A stretch of 64,000 nucleotides of DNA, from contig NC_087083.1 in assembly GCF_026151205.1 (NCBI RefSeq), positions 4,690,460 through 4,754,459 of the forward strand, given 5' to 3'. Shown piece after piece: positions 20,111 to 31,254 of this stretch. A program made the position numbers and the translations under genes. Position 1 is the stretch's first letter. Each line of letters opens with the position of its first letter. Below the pieces are notes generated by a model, which ran no database searches, was not told where the DNA came from, and worked only from the letters and a program-made list of their open reading frames with translations. This stretch comes from Bolinopsis microptera. Lineage: Eukaryota; Ctenophora; Tentaculata; Lobata; Bolinopsidae.

Positions 20111-21897
20111 TAAAAAATTCTATCATTCAGATCTCGAAATATATGCCTGCGTTCCGCTAGAAACCGCCAATTTGAAATATTTACTTGTGTTTGAAGTCAT
20201 ATCTCAAGTTTGGCACATAGAAATTCGCCCAAACTTGCTCAGATTATCTGTCTAATAGCCATGTAACTATCTGGAAAGTTTTAAAAAATTCTATCATTTA
20301 GATCTCGAAATATGTGCCTGCGTTCCGCTAGAAACCGCCAATTTGAAATATTTACTTGTGTTTGAAGTCATATCTCAAGTTTGGCACATAGAAATTCGCC
20401 CAAACTTGCTCAGATTATCTGTCTTATAGCCATGTAACTATCTGGAAAGTTTTTAAAAATTCTATCATTCAGATCTCGAAATATATGCCTCCGTTCCGCT
20501 AGAAACCGCCAATTTGAAATATTTACTTGTGTTTGAAGTCATATCTCAAGTTTGGCACATATAAATTCGCCCAAACTCGCTCAGATTATCCGTCTTATAG
20601 CCCTGTAACTACCTGGAAAGTTTAAAGAAATTCTATCATTCAGATCTTGAGATAATCGACTTTCGTCAAATATTGTACCAAAACCGCCACTTTGAGATGT
20701 TTTCGTGTGTTTGAAGTCATATCTCAAGTTTGGCACATAGAAATTCGCCCAAACTTGCTCAGATTATCTGTCTTATAGCCATGTAACTATCTGGAAAGTT
20801 TTAAAAAATTCTATCATTCAGATCTCGAAATATATGCCTGCGTTCTGCTAGAAACCGCCAATTTGAAATATTTACTTGTGTTTGAAGTCATATCTCAAGT
20901 TTGGCACATAAAAATTCGCCCAAACTTGCTCAGATTATCCGTCTTATAGCCATGTAACTATCTGGAAAGTTTTAAAAATTCTATCATTTAGATCTCGAAA
21001 TATATGCCTGCGTTCCGCTAGAAACCGCCAATTTGAAATATTTACTTGTGTTTGAAGTCATATCTCAAGTTTGGCACATAGAAATTCGCCCAAACTCGCT
21101 CAGATTATCCGTCTTATAGCCCTGTAACTATCTGGAAAGTTTAAAGAAATTCTATCATTCAGATCTCGAGATAATCGACTTTCGTCAAATATTGTACCAA
21201 AACCGCCACTTTGAGATGTTTTCGTGTGTTTGAAGTCATATCTCAAGTTTGGCACATAGAAATTCGCCCAAACTTGCTCAGATTATCCGTCTTATAGCCA
21301 TGTAACTATCTGGAAAGTTTTAAAAAATTCTATCATTCAGATCTCGAAATATATGCCTGCGTTCCGCTAGAAACCGCCAATTTGAAATATTTACTTGTGT
21401 TTGAAGTCATATCTCAAGTTTGGCACATAGAAATTCGCCCAAACTCGCTCAGATTATCCGTCTTATAGCCCTGTAACTATCTGGAAAGTTTAAAGAAATT
21501 CTATCATTCAGATCTCGAGATAATCGACTTTCGTCAAATATTGTACCAAAACCGCCACTTTGAGATGTTTTCGTGTGTTTGAAGTCATATCTCAAGTTTG
21601 GCACATAGAAATTCGCCCAAACTTGCTCAGATTATCTGTCTTATAGCCATGTAACTATCAGGAAAGTTTTAAAAATTCTATCATTCAGATCTCGAAATAT
21701 ATGCCTGCGTTCCGCTAGAAACCGCCAAAATTTGAAATATTTACTTGTGTTTGAAGTCATATCTCAAGTTTGGCACATAGAAATTCGCCCAAACTTGCTC
21801 AGATTATCCGTCTTATAGCCCTGTAACTATCTGGAAAGTTTAAAGAAATTCTATCATTCAGATCTCGAGATAATCGACTTTCGTCAAATATTGTACC
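20111..21897 (+). repeat. Satellite array, about 10.5 monomers of 170-178 bp, two types
   Basis: The landmark TTTGGCACATAGAAATTCG recurs with its TGGCAC at 20211, 20382, 20553, 20731, 20902, 21072, 21250, 21421, 21599 and 21771. Spacing is therefore 171, 171, 178, 171, 170, 178, 171, 178 and 172. Type A monomers carry CCTGCGTTCCGCTAGAAACC and are about 171 bp. Type B monomers carry AATCGACTTTCGTCAAATAT and are about 178 bp. The order is A A A B, A A B, A B, A, then a partial B that ends at TTGTACCATGG. No coding potential. Confidence 0.9.
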
Positions 21898-21973
21898 ATG
21901 GTACAGTTTGGTACAGAAAGTCCAACTCTAATTAGGTATTTGTTTACATAAATTCCACGTTTTTATCAATAAT

Positions 21974-22642
21974 CTAGCATGGTCCAAAACTGTTAAAGTT
22001 GTCATTATGCCACTCATTATCGAACCTGCTTTGGGCATCTAGAAGAGATCGGTTTAGCCTTGATTTGATTGAGTTACAGGATGTGTTCACAAAGTCAGGT
22101 TTATTCTGTGGATTATAGTCCTTGAATTGATTCCAAAGCCAAGAAGATTTATAAATAAAGTTATGGCTTGGCTTTGGTGGTATTAGACGGTCATCCCTCA
22201 GTCCAGACATGTTAAGTAAAGAGTAGAGAGATATGGGTACCCTATATTTCACTATTTTAAAAGTTCAGTTATAGTACGAAGTTTGTAAAGATTATGAACA
22301 GTAAGGAGTTTATGACTGTTAAATAAGGGTTATATAATCTTCAGAATAATTTTCATTTAGTTTGGATGCAATCGACTGAAAATATTTATTGAATTCATTA
22401 GCAATCATCCTACGATTTATTATTTTTTGATCGTTAAGGATAAAACATGGCTTTATTTCACGCCTGGATTTTCCACGAATAGTGTTTATGATTTCCCACG
22501 TTTTCTTACTATCACCAGAGCAGTCAGTTAATTTACCTGCATAATGATTCTTCTTGACACGGTCAATAAGTACCTTGAGATGCTTCCTGTAATCCTTATA
22601 TTCAAGGTATCTTTTTGCTATACTCATACAAGCTATATTCAT
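21974..22642 (-). pseudogene. LINE-B copy 3, internally deleted
   Basis: Two minus-strand frames belong to one LINE-B-like element. The upstream one (22319-22642) covers the linker before the reverse transcriptase (KKTWEIINTIRGKSRREIKP, EFNKYFQSIASKLNE), close to KKTWQIINELRGKKKRQTKP in LINE-B copy 1. The downstream one (21974-22252) is the ORF2 C-terminus (YRVPISLYSLLNMSGL…). The whole reverse-transcriptase core that should lie between is missing, so this is an internally deleted copy. It abuts the satellite array on the left. Confidence 0.72.
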
Positions 22643-22649
22643 ACAAGTG

Positions 22650-23631
22650 AGGCATTACGACCAGGGTCCTCACGGATACCCTGTCTTGGAGGTCGAGCCA
22701 ATGCCCTGTGTTCGGTAATTGTGTCTACTGATATAGCCTTCATACTTTCCCTACTAACAGTCACTGTAACCCTATCACTCGGAAGGCCCCACGGCTCCTA
22801 CATGGACGCACGGCCGGGAGCCCATGTAGGGATAAAAGTGACCGCAAGAAATCCATCACATCAGTCACAGATCCAAAGCTGGGAGAGAAAAAAAGGCGGA
22901 AAAAAAAAGGGGAAAAAAGAAAGAAAGGAAGAAAGGAAGGACTGAAAGAGGAAGCTTGAAACGAAAAGTTTTGAAACGAAAAGTTTTATTTTACATTCCT
23001 TTAATCATAAATAAAATAATCTAGCTTAAACCACGAATTAGTTAGCTAGAAGTAAACTTAAGGAAATATTTTTGGTGATTGTATATAATTATTTAAAAAA
23101 CTTTATTTGGTTGTTAGTATTTTTATTATGGTAAGTGGTTGAATTTAGTGAGACAAGGTCAGTTTCTCTATTATCTTAGAAAAATTTCTACTTTACAGTA
23201 GGCAATGCTGAGTGGCAGGAATGAGGGACCAAAACGCTTGGGGCTAACAATGGCCCATTTACAAACCACTTCAGACATGGCAATGATGTCATTTATGCTT
23301 AATTCGTCTGAAACTGACCCTACTGCACTTCTAACATTCTATAAAAATCTCTTCTAAAATAGGTATAAAAATGCATAACACAAAACACACAAATAAAATG
23401 TTTATAATCCTTATATATAATAAATTTCTATAGAACTTTTAGATTTCTATAAAACTAATAAACCTATATAATATATATAATATTCATTTTGCACCCAGAG
23501 AAAGATGTGATCACAGAGGTAGTTTCGATATTATGTTCATGACAAGGTATGGGGCTGCTGCAAGCTATATTTTGCTAAGATATTACCGCTTTTTCAAGCT
23601 TAAGTAATCTAGGCAAGGTCAATTTTAAAGT
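22650..23631. other. No gene; short unclassified sequence with purine-rich tail
   Basis: 22650-22870 is more GC-rich than its surroundings (GGTCGAGCCAATGCCC, CACGGCTCCTACATGGACGC) and runs into a purine-only tract (22885-22945, AAAGAAAGGAAGAAAGGAAG). This could be a SINE-like insertion, but I cannot identify convincing pol III boxes. The rest is AT-rich and featureless. Confidence 0.35.
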
Positions 23632-24259
23632 TTTTCAATGAAACAAGAAATTTTCAATGAAACAAGAAATTTTCAATGAAACAAGAAATTTAATTTTTAG
23701 CACATTTTACAGAGTAAAGAGATGTAAAACAATTTATAAAAATATAATGCTCATTTGGTGTATGACTTATTGTCCTTGACTGTTAGTTTGATTTTGAAGG
23801 GACAGGCAACTAACGGGGCAGGGAATGTGCGTGCCTGAAAGCTTTTGCACACACCAAAACGCTAGTTCAGTTGAGTTTTTAGAGACAGGGCTCATATGAG
23901 GATCAGAAGAAAATTGTTAGCAGACGTTAGGGGTTCTGTTTGTGTTTGTTACTATGGGTTACAGTCTTGTTGTGACAGAAAGTCTACACTATATATATGC
24001 CTAAGTTTAAATTGTGTAGTTTGAGGATATAAGATGCAACTTTAAGATGGATATTGGAGAGCTGTTGAAAAATTATGGTCGTTGTATCAATGGTTATAAT
24101 AAGCAAATATAAATATCTTAAACTATACAGTGCTAATTAAAAATTTCTTTATACTGCATTATCAAATTAAATGTTAAAAATTCAAAAATATACATTCATT
24201 TTATTTTATTAAAGACTTTCTCACACATACTTTACTCACAGAACAAGACTTGGAAAACA

Positions 24260-25136
24260 CTAGACTAGGGGAATTTCGCTGACATGTGTGTGACCAGCAA
24301 GTAGTGATCTTTCGAAGACAATATTGTTGCAGTCAAAATCTTTGATTGTCCAATCAAGCGGGGCGTGGCTGTGTTGATTATTTAATAGTGCACGTTTAAG
24401 CTTTCCCCGCAAACACATCACACTCATGGTAAAGTCATCTATTCTAATTTTTGGAGTAATCATGTTAAAAATTTTGGTTGATCTTGTATTATGGTTATCA
24501 GGTGGGTCAGCCCACCTGAACGCTGTTTAAGGCTAAGTTCCAGTCATTTGGTTCTCCTTCCTTTTGAGTGTGAGTGATGGTGATTCTTAAGGATGATTTG
24601 AGGTGATTGGGCTTATAACAGGTGAATGTAGTTAGCATGAGATTTTGTCGTACTGTATTCCATATTGTCCCTGCTCTGTATATGTAGCTGTCTGATGGTT
24701 TAGGTGTGAGAATGAGTGTCTCTTTGCCAAGTTTGCCAGATGTTTCAAAGAGGGAGTATAGTGATATAGGGGTTCTATATTTCAAGACCTTGAAGATGTC
24801 ATTAACACAATGGTAGAAGTACAGATTATGCACATTCATGATTTCATGAGTGTTGAAGAGAGGTTTTGTATGCTCCTTTCTGTAGAATTCCTTGCCCAGG
24901 ATTTGCTCCCCATAGGGTCTGCATCGTGCACTAGTTTTAAATTTATCCAAGTATGCTTCTTTATCTCCAAACATTATGCGGGCACACATTTTCTGTGCTT
25001 TGAACAGAGGTTCAAGTTTTTTGTTAGATGCCCCTCCCCAGACAGTTATACCATATGCAAGATAGCTTTCAAACAGAGTGTGATATAGGTCTTTATGGAG
25101 TGATGTGGGAATGTTATCTTTAATTCTATTTAGCAT
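24260..25136 (-). pseudogene. LINE-B copy 2 ORF2 C-terminal part with two C-terminal modules
   Basis: Residues from 25136 downward match the thumb and connection region of LINE-B copy 1 (TLFESYLAYGITVWGGASNK, KEHTKPLFNTHEIMNVHNLY). A first C-terminal module (YRTPISLYSLFETSGKLGKE… to a stop near 24507) resembles that of LINE-B copy 3. Below it, 24260-24500 encodes a second module (DNHNTRSTKIFN, MCLRGKLKRALLNNQHSHAP, LDWTIKDFDC) that matches the C-terminus of copy 1. The two modules are alternatives in the other copies, so this copy is a chimera. Confidence 0.7.
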
Positions 25137-26298
25137 GCCACAGCAGCTGGCTAGTTTTTTTTGCTAATTTCCTTCTATGTGCGTTCCAGTTTAGGTCTTC
25201 ATCGATTGTTAGACCTAAGAATTTAGTTTCATGTACTCTCTCCAAGGGTATGCCATTGATATTGATTTCTTGATCAGAGGGTGTATCTTCATCATTGTTG
25301 GATCGAGAGTTTGAGAATTCAAGGTAACAGCTCTTGCCAGTGTTTATGTGAAGTTTATTGGCAAGCATGTAGCGGTGTACGGAATTTAGGACATCATTGG
25401 CTTTTTTGTATGCTAGGTTTTTACTTTTTGCAGCGACGAAGATATTTGTGTCATCAGCAAATAGAACAAATTTAGAGTTCTTTTCAGAGTTTGTAAGATC
25501 GTTTATGTAAATTAGGAACAGAAGGGGCCCTAAGCAGCTCCCTTGTGGCACTCCAAAAGGCACAGGTAGAGTATCAGATATTTCATTGAGCACACCAACA
25601 TATTGTTTACGGTCGGAAAGATAACTTTCCAGGAGTTTGTGTGCCCGTCCTCTGATCCCGTATGTGTTTAATTTTTTGAGAAGTATTGAGTGATCTATTG
25701 TATCAAATGCTTTACTTAGGTCGATAAAGATTCCTAAAACATGATTACCGGCTTTGAGTGACTGCTGAATGTGGTGAATAGAGTAGTTGAGTGCATGTGA
25801 TGTTGAATGACCCTTTCGGAACCCAAACTGGCTATCGTGCAGTATTCCCTGACTCGAGAGAAAACCATAAAGCCGTGAGTAGATAACCTTTTCAAAAACT
25901 TTACCGAAAATTGGGAGAGTGGAAATTGGACGATAATTTTGTAAGTGTTCTTCGTTATCTTTTTTGTAGATGGGGCTAATTTTACCTATCTTAAGGATGG
26001 CAGGAAAGCATCCTGTTGACATAAGGTTGTTGTATTGTATGGAAAGCACTGGGCTGAGAATGTGTGAGGCCTTTTTAATAACACTGATGGGGAAATCACT
26101 AGCTTTGCCATTTTGTAGCTCAGAAATGATATGAGATATTTCACTCTCAGTGCAGTCTGTTAAGTACATTGAATTTGGGTTAGTTTTTGGTAAAAATTCA
26201 ACAAATGAAGGAAGTGGCTCAATTTTCATTTCCCCATCAACTTGTTCATTCAATTTTGACGCTATTGAGGCAAAGTACTCATTAAATTTGTAAGCTAG
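25126..26298 (-). pseudogene. LINE-B copy 2 reverse transcriptase
   Basis: A 375-residue open frame plus about 15 upstream codons. It contains NGKASDFPISVIKKASHIL, IYKKDNEEHLQNYRPISTLP, motif A FIDLSKAFDTIDHSILLKKL, motif B PFGVPQGSCLGPLLFLIYIN and motif C FADDTNIFVAAK. All three catalytic Asp positions are present. The frame is lost near 25130 (shift into the next frame). The endonuclease and ORF1 are absent through 5' truncation. Confidence 0.83.
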
Positions 26299-26299
26299 T

Positions 26300-26466
26300 T
26301 ATCTACTTTTAGACTTTCTTTGAAGTTGAGGGTTATTCTGTAAATTTTATTAATGGTGCTGGTCGAGAGTTTGATCAAACTTACGTCCTCATCGCTGAGT
26401 TTATCCATGCAATCGGGTTGCGAGATGAACTTGGAGGCAAGATTGAAGCTACCATTTCCGTCAATG
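26300..26466 (-). pseudogene. LINE-A copy 2, C-terminal end (piece 4 of 4)
   Basis: Read on the minus strand, the sequence left of the LTR element gives DGNGSFNLASKFISQPD and NKIYRITLNFKESLK before a stop. Joined to the piece at 35122 across the LTR element it reads NLSGNLVSI-DGNGSF in one frame, and it aligns with the C-terminus of LINE-A copy 1 (SILSVNENYTAYYK). LINE-B copy 2 begins next to it. Confidence 0.7.
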
Positions 26467-27665
26467 TGTAAGCAGTGGACACTTGCTTCCCGGTTCGAAG
26501 TTTATTTGCATTTAATTAAGGGTTTGGACAATGGAAACGAGCGTGATAATAAAGGGTAACAAAATTAAACTATGAAACAACACAATGAATAATTCGACAA
26601 CCTCTACTTTAAATCCTAATTAACCAGACTCGTATCGCCCATAAACGCCCAGCGATCTAGTGCTGCAACATAAAACACGGATAGCACGGTCAACTCGCCT
26701 TGACCGTGCCTAATCTAGGTGCCCTGAAACAACCACTGTCGATTCTAAACCTCTAACGACACGTTCCATCCGGGCTCACCAGGCCCCAACCATAACTGGT
26801 CCTGGTCCCTTACACTAGTCCGGTATCAACCATGACCCTCTATCGAATAGGGTGAGAATGCAAACAAGGGGTATAATAAAGGTGCCCAAGGTACTTAACA
26901 GAACAATGAATAATCGAATATTTGCTCAACCAACGCTTAGTCACTTAGACTCATATTGCCTCAAATCCTATGCAACAAATTCCTAATTGCTCCGATTCAT
27001 ACTGCCTCAAATATTACGCAACCTACTTCCTGCCGTTAATCCTGCCCTTAACTTAGCTTTACCTATCTGAGTCAACCATTGCTGACTCTCGCTCTGCCAG
27101 AGCCCAGTGTTGTCAAGACATCCCCTGGTGTCGGACCAACCATTGTTGACCCCGGCCACAACCAAGCCTGATAATAGTAACTACGTAATGCTCCACTATT
27201 CTACGGCCGCCAATCTTATACTTACCACTATAACCATCTACCTAACTAAACGACCTAACCTTAACAGGTTCTAGCTACAGAACCTGCCCGGTATCAAAAT
27301 GACCCCCCTCTCGATCGGGTAAACTGGCACTGAGCTATCTCCAAAAACTAACCCTATTTTCCTCCCGGGCTCTGATAGTCTAAACAATCTACCATTTCCC
27401 GGGAATTTGCAAACTGTCCTGTCGATAGCCACAACATAGTACCACTAGTATTCTGTAAACACTCCATAATTCAACCTCGTACTGACCCAAACATATGTTA
27501 AACTGACCTCTCTGCACTTAAACTGCAATAACTGCCGTATACTAATATATGCCCAAAATACTACCGTCACATACTGGACCCCACGACCGCCTTATTATAA
27601 TTACTACACTACCTACATAGCACACAACATTACCCTGAATTTATCTCAATTAATCACTGCTTACA
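26467..27665 (-). repeat. 3' LTR of the chimeric LTR element
   Basis: 1199 bp, same length as 33923-35121 and matching it throughout where I compared. One difference is near 26610 (ACTTTAAAT here, ACTTCAAAT in the other copy). It has an 11-bp inverted terminal repeat TGTAAGCAGTG/CACTGCTTACA. Confidence 0.92.
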
Positions 27666-27825
27666 CAACTATACAAAATCTGATCTTTCTTAGAACCCTA
27701 CTATACTGGTACAATAATTTAATGGGAAATCTCAAATAATCACTGCTTACACAACTATACAAAATCTGATCTTTCTTAGAACCCTACTATACTGGTGCAA
27801 TAATTTAATGGGAAATCTCGTAAAA
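27638..27825. repeat. 86-bp tandem duplication across the LTR inner edge
   Basis: The LTR terminus CACTGCTTACA and the next 75 bases are repeated once, 86 bp further in (27655 and 27741). The second copy therefore carries a stray LTR end inside the element. A looser third relative follows, with the shared words GATCTTTCTTAGAACCC and ATGGGAAATCTC recurring to about 27950. Confidence 0.8.
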
Positions 27826-28299
27826 ATCTTGCCCGATCACAGCTCACCCTTCCAAAATTTAATCTTTTTCAGAACCCTATCATACTGCTGGCACACTAAC
27901 TGAATGAAAAATCTCGTAAAAATCTAGCCCGAAAACTTTACTATACTGGTATAATAAAACACACTCTCGTCTTAACCCGAAATATCAAGGATAGCATTTA
28001 AAGCCCCTCTTATAATAATTTAATAGAGTTTCACTAAACTTAACAGCTTACTTCATCTGTCTATATTGTCCTTCGGCTCTTATTATCTCCGTTTAGTTCT
28101 CCGTTCCGAACATCCTCAGCGCTGGATTCGGTCCCGGGTTTCCGTTCGTTGTCCGACCCATGTTTCCCGGCTCTCTATCTCTATCCAGAATCCAAGATGA
28201 TGTACAGCGTCTGATCTATAGATTTTGTGACTCATCCTGACTCTGTATCTCCTTCCAGCCTATCCGCATTCTCCCGTAACTCGTCCCCGACCACTCTCT

Positions 28300-29255
28300 G
28301 TTTCCATTTATCAGCTCTCGTCTCCGATCCGTCTATGTCTCCATTTATCAGCTCACGCCTCCGACTCGTCTGTGTCTCCATTTATCAGCTCTCTGTGTCT
28401 TCATTTATCATCTCTCGTCTCCGACCACTCTGTGTCTCCATTTATCAGCTCTCTGTGTCTCCATTTATCAGCTCTCGTCTCTGATCACTCTGTGTCTCCA
28501 TTTATCAGCCTTCGTCTCCGACCCGTCTATGTCTCCATTTATCAGCTCTCGTCCCCGACCACTCTGTGTCTCCATTTCTCAGCTCTCGTCTCCGACCCGT
28601 CAATGTCTCCATTTATCAGCTCACGCCTCCGACTCGTCTGTGTCTCCGTTTATCAGCTCTCGTCTCCGATCCCTCTGTGTCTTCATTTATCAGCTCTCCT
28701 CTCCGACCGTACTGTGTCTTCATTTATCAGCTCTCGTCTCCGACCGTACTGTGTCTTCATTTATCAGTACTTGTCTCCTTACTGTGTCTTCATTTATCAG
28801 ATCTCTTCTCCGACCCCTCTGTGTCTCCATTTATCAGTACTTGTCTCCGACCATACTGTGTCTCCATTTATCAGCTCTCCTCTCCGACCGTACTGTGTCT
28901 TCATTTATCAGCTGTCGTCTCCGACCGTACTGTGTCTTCATTTATCAGTACTTGTCTCCTTACTGTGTCTTCATTTATCAGATCTCTTCTCCGGCCCCTC
29001 TGTGTCTCCATTTATCAGTACTTGTCTCCGACCATACTGTGTCTCCATTTATCAGCTCTCCTCTCCGACCGTACTGTGTCTTCATTTATCAGCTCTCGTC
29101 TCCGACCGTACTGTGTCTTCATTTATCAGTACCTGTCTCCTTACTGTGTCTTCATTTATCAGATCTCGTCTCCGACTCGTCTGTATTTCCATTTATCAGC
29201 TCTCTGTGTCTCCATTTATCAGCTCTCTGTCTTCGATCGTACTGTGTCTCCACAA
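28300..29255 (+). repeat. 37-bp minisatellite, about 25 units with 23-bp variants
   Basis: The core CTCCATTTATCAGCTCTCGT plus CTCCGACC(A/G)(T)ACTGTGT repeats with a 37-bp period (for example 28341 and 28378), mixed with 23-bp short units and units carrying CAGTACTTGTCTC. The period is not a multiple of three and the unit has no stop on the plus strand, so all three plus frames stay open for 240-300 codons. I treat these as repeat artefacts and not as genes. The array lies between the last coding scrap and the 3' LTR. Confidence 0.88.
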
Positions 29256-29963
29256 AATGATAAACTGATTACACACCTCACCATATCTCTCCTTTGGTAT
29301 CATCACAGTATCAATACTAGACTCTGTGTCAAGAGAATCATGTGATTTTTTCTGCACTTGACACTCACTGAGACGCAATTGAATTGTTGTACCTTCTGGT
29401 TCTTTCACCAAGCTCCAGACGTTGATGTCTTCCTTCCTTACAGAATTTTCTTTCCATCCAGGTCCAATTACACTTGCTCTCTGCCACACATCGTTGGTAT
29501 GATCTGCTGAGTTATACCTAATGACATCCTCACTCTTTAAAGTCTAATACCTTATTCCTCTTGACTACAACATCTACCCAGTCTTGATTCTCATCAGACG
29601 AGAAGCACTCTGAAATTCATCAGGCTCACTTGTGTCTCTATTTTCATCACCGACACTTTCTGACTTCACTTATTCACTACTGATCTCTACATTACCAGAT
29701 TCTTCTATTGAAGTTTCAGTTTCACTCGAAACTTCCACTCCTTCTGCTGATGGTTCATTGCTTACTTCCTCTGATTCATTCGGACAGAATTCATCTTCAC
29801 TGTCACTATCACTATCAACAATCTCCTCTTTCCTTACACTCTCTTCCCTACCAGTTTGTTCAATGGTATATTTCTCTGATTTCATATTTTCCCATAACAT
29901 GATATCTGCCACATGATGACCTGATTTGGTCACTTTCAGTTGTTGCCGTACTCCGCCAATCAT
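29196..29963 (-). pseudogene. Copia-like pol scraps: post-protease linker, acidic region, post-integrase module
   Basis: 29670-29963 (minus) reads GGVRQQLKVTKSGHH, as in the protease-to-integrase linker of copia elements (compare FGVKQKIIFNESGHC in the intact copia element here). It runs directly into an acidic stretch (DSDSDSEDEFCPNESEEVS). 29196-29489 reads VWQRASVIGPGWKENSVRKE and DTVMIPKERYGEVCN, like the module that follows integrase in copia polyproteins. The integrase and reverse transcriptase that should lie between and after them are gone. Confidence 0.55.
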
Positions 29964-30082
29964 AATCTGATCATTCTCTATGTCTATTTTCTAATGATAC
30001 CCCCCGTTGCTTCATGCTACATCTAGAAAACAAAAATGGTAATTCTCCTGGAACCACAAATATTTCTAACATGAAATCTCTG

Positions 30083-31254
30083 TTACACAACTTGACGGAT
30101 CACAACTTTGATAGATTCAACCGCGCGTCCGTCTCCAAAACGAAAACTCAAGTTTCTCTCGACTTCGCTGACCTTTTTCTTCAACTCTTTAGGCATTGAC
30201 TCTAAGAATGTGTTCAACTTCAACCAAACATCACCACACATATTACTGGTTGTCCCAGTGTCAATCAACACCTTGTTCAATGTCTCATTGACTAAAAGCA
30301 CTGTCTCACAGTAGTCATCGTCAATTTTGTTTGATTCTTTACCATTCCTGCACGACTGATACATACACACTGAGCCCGAATCCTTCTTTCGAACATCATT
30401 AACATTGGGATTATGTTGACAATCTGCCCAGAAATGCTTATTCGAATCACAAATTGACCATCTTGCTACATCGCCTGTTTTGTGACTGATAGCATTTAAC
30501 TCATCTTTGTAGTCTGAGTTATTCCTTTCTTTTGAATTGAGCTGTTTGTCTCTTTCCCATGGTCTGCTGTAATTTCTAGATCTCCCTCTGCCATTGGAGT
30601 AATTGTTATAACCGCCAGAAGAGAACGATTTCCTTCCTCCTTGTCCTCGATTATTGTATCCTTGATAGAATGTATATTCTCCATTATCACCACTGATGTC
30701 AGTATCCTTTTTCATCAAACTGACCCCTATGGTAATGCACATCCGATCCAGGTTTTACCTTAATCTTCACTGTGTCTAACTCCATTCTGGATCTACGACA
30801 GAAAACAGCGTCACCGAAACACCTCTTCAAACATTCCTCAATTGCTTTACTTGTCAACTCTTGAGTCCCCATTGCCGCTTTGATCAATATCTGTTGATCT
30901 TTGGTCAGGTTGGCCAACATACCATCATGATAAATTTCTTTCTTGTCATTAAACCACTCTCCGATCCGGTTCAATCGTCTCTTAAATTCAGCGATATATT
31001 CTGTCATTTGCATTTGTTCCGGTCTAACAAACTTTTCTAGATCATCAATACCTAGAAATATACTCTGAGTATATATAAATATACTCTAAGCGTGTTACAA
31101 AATCTCTTGCCTTGAAATCCTGGATTCTCAAGACATACACTGCAGCCTGCTTAGCAGCTGCTATCGAAGTTCCCAACTCCCAGATGCCGACTTCACGTTT
31201 CCACTTCAAGTAATCCATCCCCTCTGTCGACAAAGGTGGTTGGTCTCCTCCCAT
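30083..31254 (-). pseudogene. Copia-like gag and aspartic protease, frameshifted
   Basis: Three overlapping minus-strand frames. 31045-31254 starts GGDQPPLSTEGMDYLKWKRE, typical of a copia gag start. 30699-31013 continues the capsid-like helices (YIAEFKRRLNRIGEW, KDQQILIKAAMGTQEL). 30083-30742 has a Gly/Arg/Asn-rich linker, a degenerate Cys/His finger (CDSNKHFWADC) and the protease active site VLIDTGTTSNMCG followed by LSFRFGDGRAVES. The same order occurs in the intact copia element at 36580-40872. At least two frameshifts separate the pieces. Confidence 0.68.

Larger units (their letters stand above)
23632..26300 (-). mobile_element. LINE-B copy 2, 5'-truncated, chimeric 3' part
   Basis: A minus-strand LINE-B copy that begins just before the reverse transcriptase (FNEYFASIASKLNE, about 26298) and ends in three copies of the 19-bp LINE-B tail (23632-23692). 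Its 5' end meets the 3' end of LINE-A copy 2 near 26300, so it seems to have inserted there. The coding part has a frameshift near 25130 and carries two different C-terminal modules one after the other. Confidence 0.82.

Noticed and set aside
19920-21897. CRISPR-like array from regularly spaced repeats
   Set aside because: Monomers are 171-178 bp and directly adjoining with no unique spacers, in a eukaryotic context; this is a satellite.
22650-22945. tRNA-derived SINE
   Set aside because: A GGTCGAGCC word resembles a B box, but no A box at proper spacing and no tRNA fold could be found; left unclassified.
28227-29345. Three overlapping 240-300-codon plus-strand frames
   Set aside because: All three frames are open because the 37-bp repeat unit lacks stops; the translations are the same repeat read three ways, with no protein-like features.
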